Origin: Actinomycetota bacterium
Lineage (GTDB): Bacteria > Actinomycetota > Coriobacteriia > Anaerosomatales > D1FN1-002
Assembly: GCA_005774595.1 (NCBI GenBank)
Contig: VAUM01000097.1
Span: 1-6,335, forward strand
Direction of reading: 5' to 3'
Length of the DNA stretch: 6,335 nucleotides
Shown: positions 1 through 4,943 of the stretch, one piece after another
Position numbering within the stretch: position 1 is the stretch's first letter
How the letters are laid out: every line of letters begins with the position of its first letter
Program-made: the position numbers and the translations under genes
Notes under the pieces: model-generated
The model's database searches: none
What the model was told of the DNA's origin: nothing
The model's input: the letters and a program-made list of their open reading frames with translations, nothing else

Positions 1-1
1 G

Positions 2-1504
2 CGCATGGCCGCGCACCCGGATGTCGAGGGCACGCCCGAGGTGGCCGGCCCCGGCTTCATCAACCTGCGCCTGTCGGCGTCCGCGCTGCAGCGCGTCGTC
101 GCGGACGTGCGCTCGGCCGGCGCCGCGTACGGGCGCTGCGACCTCGGCCACGGCCGCCGCGTGCAGGTCGAGTTCGTCTCGGCCAACCCGGTCGGGCCGA
201 TGCACGTCGGCCACGGGCGCTGGGCGGCGCTCGGCGACTCGATGGCGCGCGTGCTCGAGCATGCGGGCTGGCGGGCCGAGCGCGAGTTCTACGTCAACGA
301 CGCCGGCGTGCAGATGGACGTGTTCGGGGCGAGCGTCGCGGCGCGCTACCTCGAGCTGCTCGGCCGTGAGGTCGAGTTCCCCGAGGACGGCTATCGCGGC
401 GCGTACATAGCCGAGATCGCCGAGGAGGTCCGCGCGCAGCAGGGTGACGCGCTCGCGGACCTGCCGCCGGGCGAGCTCGCGCTCCGCTGCCGTGAGCTGG
501 GCTACGAGCTCGTGCTGGCGAACCACCTCAAGCGCGTGCTGCACGGGATGGGCGTGGACTTCGACGTGTGGTTCTCGGAGCGCACGCTGCATGCCGGGCA
601 GCCAGAGGGCGGCCCGAGCGAGATCGAGCAGGCGATCGCGCGCCTCACCGAGCTCGGCCACATCTTCGAGGAGGAGGGTGCCGTCTGGTTCCGGTCGACG
701 GCGTTCGGCGACGACAAGGACCGCGTCCTGCGCAAGTCCGACGGGGAGTACACGTACTTCGCCGCCGACATCGCGTACCACTGGGACAAGCTCGACGTGC
801 GCGGCTTCGACCGCGTCATCGACATCTGGGGCGCCGACCACCACGGCTACGTGCCGCGCATGAAGGCCGCCGTCGCGGCGCTCGGGCACGAAGGCCAGCT
901 CGACGTGGTCATCGGCCAGCTCGTGAACCTGTTCCGCGACGGCGAGGCCGTGCGCATGTCCAAACGCACCGGAGAGATGGTCACGTTCGAGGAGCTGCTC
1001 GACGAGGTCGGCGCCGACGCGGCGCGCTACTGGTTCCTGCGGCGCAGCACCGACCAGCAGGTCGACTTCGATATCGGCGTGGCCAAGGCGCAGTCTGCCG
1101 ACAACCCCGTCTACTACGTGCAGTACGCGCACGCACGCATCTGCTCGATCCTGCGCAAGGCCGCGGGCGCCGACACCGCCGACGAGAGCGCGGACGTGTC
1201 CGCGGTCGTACCCGCCTCGCCGGATCTCGCGCTGCTGACCGACGACGCCGAGCTCACACTGCTGCGCAAGCTGGCCGAGTTCGGCGAGGTGGTAGAGGCC
1301 GCCGCCGAGGCGCTCGCCCCGCACAAGCTCGCCGCGTACGCCGAGGACCTGGCGGCGACGTTCCACCGCTTCTACACCGTGTGCCAGGTGGTCGGCGACG
1401 ACGACGCGCTGACCGGCGCGCGGCTCGCACTCGCCGATGCGACGCGCGTGGTGCTCGCGACCGCGCTCGGCCTGCTCGGCGTCGGCGCGCCCCAGCGCAT
1501 GTAG
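2..1504 (+). CDS. argS: Arginyl-tRNA synthetase (ArgRS), N-terminus cut off by window edge
   Basis: Class I aminoacyl-tRNA synthetase that charges tRNA-Arg with arginine using ATP, in the cytoplasm. The frame is open to the left edge, so the ATG at base 5 is probably internal. About 500 residues are visible against the 550-590 usual for the family, so most of the N-terminal tRNA-recognition domain is missing; only its end (GPGFINLRL) is seen. Counting from the ATG at base 5, the HIGH-type motif is HVGH at residues 67-70, inside the family signature SANPVGPMHVGHGR. The KMSKS-type loop is MSKR at residues 318-321, preceded by Arg rather than Lys, a variation common in ArgRS. The DALR anticodon-binding domain begins near VQYAHARI (about residue 370) and ends with the family-typical LLGVGAPQRM. 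No convincing terminator follows in the 103 bases before the next gene. Identification is secure; only the start is unknown. Confidence 0.97.
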   Translation, partial: RMAAHPDVEGTPEVAGPGFINLRLSASALQRVVADVRSAGAAYGRCDLGHGRRVQVEFVSANPVGPMHVGHGRWAALGDSMARVLEHAGWRAEREFYVNDAGVQMDVFGASVAARYLELLGREVEFPEDGYRGAYIAEIAEEVRAQQGDALADLPPGELALRCRELGYELVLANHLKRVLHGMGVDFDVWFSERTLHAGQPEGGPSEIEQAIARLTELGHIFEEEGAVWFRSTAFGDDKDRVLRKSDGEYTYFAADIAYHWDKLDVRGFDRVIDIWGADHHGYVPRMKAAVAALGHEGQLDVVIGQLVNLFRDGEAVRMSKRTGEMVTFEELLDEVGADAARYWFLRRSTDQQVDFDIGVAKAQSADNPVYYVQYAHARICSILRKAAGADTADESADVSAVVPASPDLALLTDDAELTLLRKLAEFGEVVEAAAEALAPHKLAAYAEDLAATFHRFYTVCQVVGDDDALTGARLALADATRVVLATALGLLGVGAPQRM

Positions 1505-1563
1505 CGCCCGCGGACAGGCGAGCGCCGTTCGTCGCGGAGGCGCGTGCCCGCAGGCGCTTCCAG

Positions 1564-1572
1564 TGGGATACT
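1564..1572 (+). promoter_or_regulatory. Weak candidate extended -10 promoter for the DUF4395 gene
   Basis: TGGGATACT reads as an extended -10 (TG, one base, then GATACT, close to TATAAT). Transcription would start near 1579, leaving a leader of about 29 bases that contains the strong Shine-Dalgarno sequence. No recognisable -35 lies 16-18 bases upstream. Read-through from argS is an equally good explanation. Confidence 0.3.
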
Positions 1573-1592
1573 CATGCGCGGGGGGAGCACCG

Positions 1593-1600
1593 AAGGAGGT
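1593..1600 (+). promoter_or_regulatory. Strong ribosome binding site for the DUF4395 gene
   Basis: AAGGAGGT is a near-perfect complement to the 3' end of 16S rRNA. It sits 7 bases before the ATG at 1608. It decides the start of the DUF4395 gene over the upstream in-frame ATG at 1437, which lies inside argS. Confidence 0.9.
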
Positions 1601-1607
1601 CCACGAC

Positions 1608-2102
1608 ATGCCCGAGGACGAGCCGCGCTGTCCGATCAGCACCGAGCGCATCGACGAGAACGCCGCGCGCGTCAACGGCGGCATCGCCATGGCCGTGCTC
1701 GCCGTGGCGCTGCTCACGCCGTACCGGTGGGTGCTCGCGTACCTCGTGCTCGACTTCGCTCTCAAGGTCGTTGCGGGCTTCGCGTACAGCCCGAGCTGCC
1801 GCGCTGCGAACCTCATCGCCCGGGGGTTGCGGTTGCCCAAGCGGATGAGCGACTCCGCGCCCAAGCGCTTCGCGGCTGTGATCGGGCTCGCGATGAGCGC
1901 GCTCGGGCTCGTGGCCGCATACGGCTTCCCCGCGGCGCCGGCGTTCTTCTACGGCGTGACGGGGACGTTCCTCGTCTTCGCGGCGCTCGAGTCGCTGGCG
2001 GGGTTCTGCACGGGCTGCTGGCTGTACGGCCTGCTGCCCGATCGCGTGTCTGCCGCCTTCGTCCGCCGCATGCGAGGCGGTCCGGGCGCGAGCGCCTCGT
2101 AG
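1608..2102 (+). CDS. DUF4395 family integral membrane protein
   Basis: A 164-residue protein matching the DUF4395 pattern: an N-terminal RIDENAARVN segment, a helix pair with LDFALK, a central PKRFAAVIGL segment, and a C-terminal ALESLAGFCTGCWLYGLL. Four hydrophobic segments are visible, at about residues 24-37, 41-58, 88-106 and 112-133. Cysteines are Cys8 (in CPIS), Cys64 (in SPSC) and the pair Cys134/Cys137 in a CTGC motif at the end of the last helix. The function of the family is not established. A CxxC at a membrane boundary could be redox-active or bind metal, but that is inference. The start is fixed by AAGGAGGT seven bases upstream. The gene lies 103 bases after argS on the same strand and may be co-transcribed with it. 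Its base composition matches its neighbours. Confidence 0.87.
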   Translation: MPEDEPRCPISTERIDENAARVNGGIAMAVLAVALLTPYRWVLAYLVLDFALKVVAGFAYSPSCRAANLIARGLRLPKRMSDSAPKRFAAVIGLAMSALGLVAAYGFPAAPAFFYGVTGTFLVFAALESLAGFCTGCWLYGLLPDRVSAAFVRRMRGGPGASAS

Positions 2103-2173
2103 AGGCCGTCCGCCGTCACGCGCTGCCGAGGCCGAGCGCGAGTGGCAGGCGGCGTCATGGGCCCGTCAGGACT

Positions 2174-2186
2174 CTGACCGGGTCAG
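2174..2186. promoter_or_regulatory. Perfect 13-base palindrome upstream of the HsmA-like gene
   Basis: CTGACCGGGTCAG is a perfect inverted repeat (six-base arms around a central G). It lies about 41 bases before the -10 of the next gene. Further GTCA/TGAC half-sites lie at 2165-2168 and 2193-2196, so the half-site occurs four times in about 32 bases. It could be an operator, or in RNA a small 5-bp hairpin with a CGG loop at the end of the DUF4395 transcript. No T-tract follows, which weakens the terminator reading. Confidence 0.4.
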
Positions 2187-2226
2187 GGGCGGTGACTGGT
2201 AGCAGGCGCGCCACCATACGGTCGGG

Positions 2227-2232
2227 TAGACT
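2227..2232 (+). promoter_or_regulatory. -10 element for a probable leaderless HsmA-like transcript
   Basis: TAGACT fits the actinobacterial TANNNT -10 consensus. It ends 7 bases before the ATG at 2240, so the predicted transcription start falls on or next to the A of the start codon. No Shine-Dalgarno sequence lies upstream of that ATG, which agrees with leaderless translation. No good -35 is seen at the proper distance. Confidence 0.5.
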
Positions 2233-2239
2233 GCGGCGC

Positions 2240-2635
2240 ATGGACCCGATCCTGCCCCTCGCCACCACGCTCATCACGCTTGCGCTGGCGTTCTACACCG
2301 TCGGCGTGTGGGCCGAGCGGCTCGCGCGCTACCTGCGGCCGTGGCATCTCGTGGCGTTCTGGCTCGGACTCGCGTTCGACGCGGCCGGGACCTACGCGAT
2401 GGACCTGATCAACGGGCCGGGCGTCGACTGGACGATGCTGCATACCTGGACCGGGCAGATCGCCATCTGGCTGATGGCGGCGCACGCGGTGTGGGCGACG
2501 GTGGTGCTGGTGCGCGGCAGCGACCGCGCAAGGGAGCGCTTCCACCGCTTCAGCCTCGTGGTGTGGCTCGTGTGGCTCGTGCCCTACATCGGCGGGATGA
2601 TCGCCGGGATGACCGGGGCCGCCTTGCCGTTCTGA
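2240..2635 (+). CDS. HsmA-like (TIGR03987-type) four-helix membrane protein
   Basis: A 131-residue protein, the usual length for this small family. It has four hydrophobic helices at about residues 4-24, 35-55, 68-92 and 102-126. Features that recall the HsmA/TIGR03987 family are AFYTVGVWAERL, WHLVAFWLGLAFDAAGT, LHTWTGQIAIWLMAAHAVWA and RFHRFSLVVWLVWLVPYIGGM. I recognise it from memory of family sequences, without a search. The biochemical role is unknown. Histidines at 36, 68, 82 and 102 lie in or at the ends of helices 2, 3, 3 and 4, which would allow heme or metal binding; this is inference. The start is the ATG just after TAGACT, with no ribosome site. The gene ends 10 bases from the tail of the convergent minus-strand operon, leaving no room for a separate terminator. 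Confidence 0.78.
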   Translation: MDPILPLATTLITLALAFYTVGVWAERLARYLRPWHLVAFWLGLAFDAAGTYAMDLINGPGVDWTMLHTWTGQIAIWLMAAHAVWATVVLVRGSDRARERFHRFSLVVWLVWLVPYIGGMIAGMTGAALPF

Positions 2636-2645
2636 CGGCGTGCGT

Positions 2646-3455
2646 CTACAGCGCGAACACGTCGCGTGCGAGCGAGGACCCGATGGCGAAGAGCAGTGCG
2701 GCGAGCAGGCGGCCGGCGCCCACGACCATGAAGCCGACGTTGAGCTCGCCCTGCCAGCCTTGCAGGTAGTAGTACATGACGTCGGTCTGCGCGAACACCG
2801 CCGAGCCGACCGCGACCGCGATCCACGGCCAGGCGAACCTCGCCGCACCCATCTGCCTTGAGACGAGCAGCACGAACAGCGCCGGGCCGAACATGAACAG
2901 CAGGTCGGCGATGGGGAAGTACACTGCGAGGAACTTGTCGATGCCCACGAGCTTCCCGGCGCCGAACCCTCCGAGCGCACCGAGCGCGGTCGCCGCGGTT
3001 GCGAGCGCTGCCGCGGTGCCGAAGGCGATGGCGGCGCTGCGCCGCAAGTCGAGCATCGCGCGGTAGGCGAGCGACGCCGTCATCATCGCCCAGCTCAGTG
3101 TCACGAACTGCAGAAGGTAGAACAGCTGCGCGGCGGCGAGCATGGCGCCCTGTCCGAGCTCCTCGTTCGCGACGGTCGCGATGTCGCCCGCGATGAACGC
3201 GCTGATGCTCGCGCCGATGAGCACCCACTGGGTGCGCTGCGGTCCTGCCCCGAGGCGTCGCGCCTGGATGATCGCGAACACCGAGGCGAAGGCGCCGTAG
3301 CCGATGGCGCCGGCGTACGCGCCGGTCTCGTCGACGATGCCGAGCAGCGCGAGTACGACCAGCAGCGCGATGAACGCGAGGCTCGCCGCACCGAGAACGC
3401 GCGTGCGCGCCGAGAGCGGCGATGCGGGAGCGGCCGCCGCCGCCGCGTCAGACAC
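2646..3455 (-). CDS. Eight-helix membrane protein, sensor-module-like, no output domain
   Basis: A 269-residue protein of unrecognised family. Hydrophobic helices lie at about residues 21-40, 46-64, 76-93, 106-128, 139-161, 175-199, 208-225 and 240-261. Between them are polar spots: GD at 90-91, YFPIAD at 179-184, QTD at 223-225 followed by VMYYYLQGWQGELN, and GRL near the end. This layout (FPxxDLL segment, a QTD/YYY motif, then a final helix) resembles the N-terminal membrane sensing parts of some actinobacterial and archaeal histidine kinases and diguanylate cyclases, but no kinase, GGDEF or other output domain follows helix 8. The start is GTG at 3455, overlapping the stop of the upstream gene in GTGTCTGA, which implies translational coupling. 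AAGGCGG upstream can act as a ribosome site. It is second in a two-gene operon. Function is unknown; the sensor idea is an analogy. Confidence 0.85.
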   Translation of the reverse strand: MSDAAAAAAPASPLSARTRVLGAASLAFIALLVVLALLGIVDETGAYAGAIGYGAFASVFAIIQARRLGAGPQRTQWVLIGASISAFIAGDIATVANEELGQGAMLAAAQLFYLLQFVTLSWAMMTASLAYRAMLDLRRSAAIAFGTAAALATAATALGALGGFGAGKLVGIDKFLAVYFPIADLLFMFGPALFVLLVSRQMGAARFAWPWIAVAVGSAVFAQTDVMYYYLQGWQGELNVGFMVVGAGRLLAALLFAIGSSLARDVFAL

Positions 3456-3681
3456 CGCCGACCGCCTTGATGCGCTCGATGAGGGAGTCGATCGTGCCGG
3501 GGGGCGCGACCGGCCGCAGGAACCCCCGCACGGTGGCCTCGACCGCCGGCCAGTCCGACGGACCGATGGTCTCGGGTGTCTTGCCTGCGGCCTGCCCGAC
3601 CGCGCGGAGACAGCCCTGAGCGATCACCGCCCCGACGTGCGGCTCGAGCATCTGCGTGGTGGCGTCGGCAAGTGCGCTCAT
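3448..3681 (-). CDS. Small soluble protein of unknown function, first gene of operon
   Basis: A 77-residue protein with no membrane segment, signal peptide or cysteine pair (one Cys at 24). I do not recognise the family. The N-terminal half (residues 1-33) is likely helical and amphipathic (LEPHVGAVIAQGCLRAVGQAAG). A linker (TPETIGPSD) leads to a second helix (WPAVEATVRGFL), a proline-rich turn (RPVAPPG) and a final helix (TIDSLIERIKAVGG). It reads like a compact helical domain. It starts at ATG 3681 with a GGGGGGT ribosome site 7 bases away. Its stop overlaps the start of the eight-helix membrane protein by 8 bases, so the two are probably made in a fixed ratio and may interact. A TATCAT -10 lies 32 bases upstream. 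The ordered composition, normal codon use and tight coupling support a real gene. Confidence 0.8.
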   Translation of the reverse strand: MSALADATTQMLEPHVGAVIAQGCLRAVGQAAGKTPETIGPSDWPAVEATVRGFLRPVAPPGTIDSLIERIKAVGGV

Positions 3682-3713
3682 GCGTGTACCCCCCCGGGAT
3701 CGCTGCGTCGATG

Positions 3714-3743
3714 ATGATAGCGCGCCGGACGCTCAGGTTTCAG
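3714..3743 (-). promoter_or_regulatory. Sigma-70-like promoter of the small-protein/membrane-protein operon
   Basis: On the minus strand CTGAAA (3743-3738, 4 of 6 to TTGACA) is followed after 18 bases by TATCAT (3719-3714, 5 of 6 to TATAAT). Transcription would start near 3707, giving a leader of about 26 bases before the ATG at 3681. This is a local AT-rich patch in an otherwise GC-rich gap. Confidence 0.55.
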
Positions 3744-3774
3744 TGACGGATGAACACGCGGGTCGGGGCGCGGC

Positions 3775-3792
3775 CGGACGCGGGGGCGTCCG
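3775..3792 (-). terminator. GC hairpin downstream of the XRE regulator gene
   Basis: CGGACGC (3775-3781) and GCGTCCG (3786-3792) form a perfect 7-bp stem with a four-base loop. It starts 28 bases beyond the stop codon of the minus-strand regulator and lies before the promoter of the next minus-strand operon. No U-tract follows, as is common in high-GC actinobacteria. Its position between two same-strand units supports a terminator role. Confidence 0.6.
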
Positions 3793-3819
3793 CGGGATGC
3801 GGGCCATCGGGGAGCACGC

Positions 3820-4752
3820 TCACCGGCCGAGCCGGTCGAGCAGCCGCCGCGCGGCGTCGCGGGTGTCCGGATCCGCGCTCGCGGCCGCCTCGCGCAGCAG
3901 CTCAAGCGGGTCGGCGGCGAGGTCTGCGGCGGCGTGCAGCGCGGCGTCGCGGGTGCCGGGGTCAGGCGAGCGCAGCATCTCGCGGAGGCGGCGCAGGGCG
4001 GAGCGCTGGGCGAGCGCGGCGTCCCCTGCGGGACTGCCGGGGGCCGCGCCGCCGAACAGCTCGGCGACAGGGCGCTCGGTGTACGCGCGGACGGCGCGGT
4101 CCCGAGGTTCGCGCCGGCTCTCGAGGCGGTGCGCCGCTTCCTGATCAGGCATGGCCCCGATCGCCCGGTCATCGATCGAGTGCTCCTCGATCGCCCGGCC
4201 TCCGATTGCGCGCTCCTCGATCGAGCTGTCCTCGATCGCGCGCGCCTCTTCGTGGAAGAACAAGGCTTCGGCCGCGCGGCGCTTCTCGCGTTCGGCGGGG
4301 TCGCGGGGTGAGGTCGGGGCGATGCCCACCACACGGTCCCCCTCGGCCCGTGGCGAAGGAGGCGGACCCGGTGGCGCCGTCGGCTCGCCGGCCGGCGCCG
4401 CGACGCTTCGCACCTCGAACTCGCTCGCGTCCCGCCTGAGTTGCTCGCCGATCGCGCGCATCCGGCGCCGCGCGGGCTCCCAGCGCGCGTCGTCCTCCAT
4501 GGCGCCTCGGTACGAGTCCGGCTCCATGCCGTAGCGAGTGCGCATGCTGTCGCTCACGACATCGGCGAGCAGGTCCTCGGCAGGCATGCCGAAGTAGCGC
4601 GCGAGCGCCTCGGTGAATCGGGGAGAGGGTAGACGCTGCCCGTTCTCGATGCGCGAGAGCATCGGGACGCTGATGCCGGTCGCCTCCGCGACGTCGGCGA
4701 GCGTGGCGCCCGACGCGACGCGCAGTTCCCGCAGTCTGGTTCCGAACTCCAT
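3820..4752 (-). CDS. XRE-family DNA-binding regulator with pentad repeats and C-terminal HEAT-like repeats
   Basis: A 310-residue cytoplasmic protein. Residues 4-62 form a Cro/C1-type helix-turn-helix: TLADVAEATGISVPMLSRIENGQRLPSP at about 17-44 is the classic signature, with the recognition helix around SVPMLSRIENG. Residues 63-115 are charged and helical. Residues 117-136 are a proline/alanine-rich linker. Residues 171-200 are six tandem five-residue units of the form RAIEE/SSIEE/RAIGG. Residues 256-310 hold two HEAT-like units of 30-residue period (LREMLRSPDPGTRDAA, LREAAASADPDTRDAA), suggesting a protein-binding helical end. The start at ATG 4752 (MEFGTRLREL) is chosen because AAGGG lies 9 bases upstream and a good promoter lies just beyond. 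An in-frame ATG at 4863 would put the promoter and repeats inside the gene and is unlikely. The gene is divergent from the VWA gene and probably autoregulated. DNA binding is secure; the target and ligand are unknown. Confidence 0.9.
   Translation of the reverse strand: MEFGTRLRELRVASGATLADVAEATGISVPMLSRIENGQRLPSPRFTEALARYFGMPAEDLLADVVSDSMRTRYGMEPDSYRGAMEDDARWEPARRRMRAIGEQLRRDASEFEVRSVAAPAGEPTAPPGPPPSPRAEGDRVVGIAPTSPRDPAEREKRRAAEALFFHEEARAIEDSSIEERAIGGRAIEEHSIDDRAIGAMPDQEAAHRLESRREPRDRAVRAYTERPVAELFGGAAPGSPAGDAALAQRSALRRLREMLRSPDPGTRDAALHAAADLAADPLELLREAAASADPDTRDAARRLLDRLGR
4153..4242 (-). repeat. Six tandem 15-base coding repeats in the regulator gene
   Basis: Ninety bases encode RAIED, SSIEE, RAIGG, RAIEE, HSIDD and RAIGA in register. 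The central Ile is always ATC and is mostly followed by GAG or GAT, producing repeated CGATCGA blocks in the DNA. Units have diverged at the first and last positions, so this is an old or selected duplication rather than a recent slip. Confidence 0.85.
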
Positions 4753-4768
4753 CTGATGACGCCCTTCG

Positions 4769-4786
4769 CGCAGGTTCTCACCTGCG
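4769..4786. promoter_or_regulatory. Perfect 7+7 inverted repeat at the regulator's transcription start
   Basis: CGCAGGTTCTCACCTGCG has seven-base arms with a TCTC spacer. It begins 1 base downstream of the predicted -10 of the minus-strand regulator gene and covers the expected +1 (about 4781). An autorepressor bound here would block transcription initiation. As RNA it would form a hairpin at the extreme 5' end of the message. Confidence 0.6.
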
Positions 4787-4787
4787 G

Positions 4788-4817
4788 ATTCTACTCGTGG
4801 GTAAACACGGTTGACAA
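4788..4817 (-). promoter_or_regulatory. Sigma-70 promoter of the XRE regulator
   Basis: TTGTCA (4817-4812, 5 of 6 to TTGACA) and TAGAAT (4793-4788, 5 of 6 to TATAAT) are separated by 18 bases on the minus strand. Transcription would start near 4781, giving a leader of about 29 bases before the ATG at 4752. The -35 and spacer lie inside the first copy of the 21-bp direct repeat. Confidence 0.65.
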
Positions 4818-4838
4818 GTGGGTAAATACGCTTGACAG
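4797..4838. repeat. Two tandem 21-bp direct repeats in the divergent intergenic region
   Basis: Copy one starts at 4797 (GTGGGTAAACACGGTTGACA plus one base) and copy two at 4818 (GTGGGTAAATACGCTTGACA plus one base). The first 20 bases match at 18 positions. The period of 21 is two turns of B-DNA, so both copies face the same side of the helix, as in cooperative operators. The repeats overlap the -35 of the minus-strand regulator. Each also carries a consensus TTGACA reading toward the VWA gene. Confidence 0.9.
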
Positions 4839-4905
4839 TGCTGGCAACACAGGATTCTACCACCGTTTCGGGCGAAGCACAGCGGCCGATGTCAGACCCC
4901 GGGGC

Positions 4906-4911
4906 TAGGGT
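4906..4911 (+). promoter_or_regulatory. Weak candidate -10 for the VWA gene
   Basis: TAGGGT fits TANNNT and would start transcription near 4918, with a leader of about 26 bases that includes the GAGAGGAAAGGGG ribosome site. No -35 is seen at the right distance. The TTGACA hexamers in the 21-bp repeats have no good -10 at 16-18 bases. Confidence 0.3.
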
Positions 4912-4943
4912 GGCGGACGACAGAGAGGAAAGGGGTGGGCCCC

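Noticed and set aside
1505..1607. Terminator or small gene between argS and DUF4395
   Set aside because: Only short GC arms with unsuitable loops are present and no open frame has a ribosome site. Nothing convincing beyond the extended -10 and the Shine-Dalgarno sequence.
568..1848. A 426-codon + strand open frame overlapping argS and DUF4395
   Set aside because: It is extremely Arg/Ala-rich, with no motif and no ribosome site, and is out of frame with two recognised genes.
2103..2173. Hairpin terminator after DUF4395 using CGCCG/CGGCG and CTGCC/GGCAG arms
   Set aside because: The pairing is interrupted with unequal bulges and a long loop, and no T-tract follows. Too weak to call.
3750..4439. 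Long + strand open frames antisense to the XRE regulator
   Set aside because: Composition is dominated by Arg, Gly and Pro with no recognisable domain; the minus-strand frame has a clear HTH and repeats.
4797..4838. Start of a CRISPR array or plasmid iterons
   Set aside because: The copies abut with no spacers and there are only two. No cas, rep or partition gene is nearby, so a promoter-linked operator is the simpler reading.
4753..4863. N-terminal extension of the XRE regulator from an ATG at 4863
   Set aside because: It would bury a good promoter, the inverted repeat and the direct repeats in coding sequence, and would place 37 odd residues before a canonical HTH start that has its own ribosome site.
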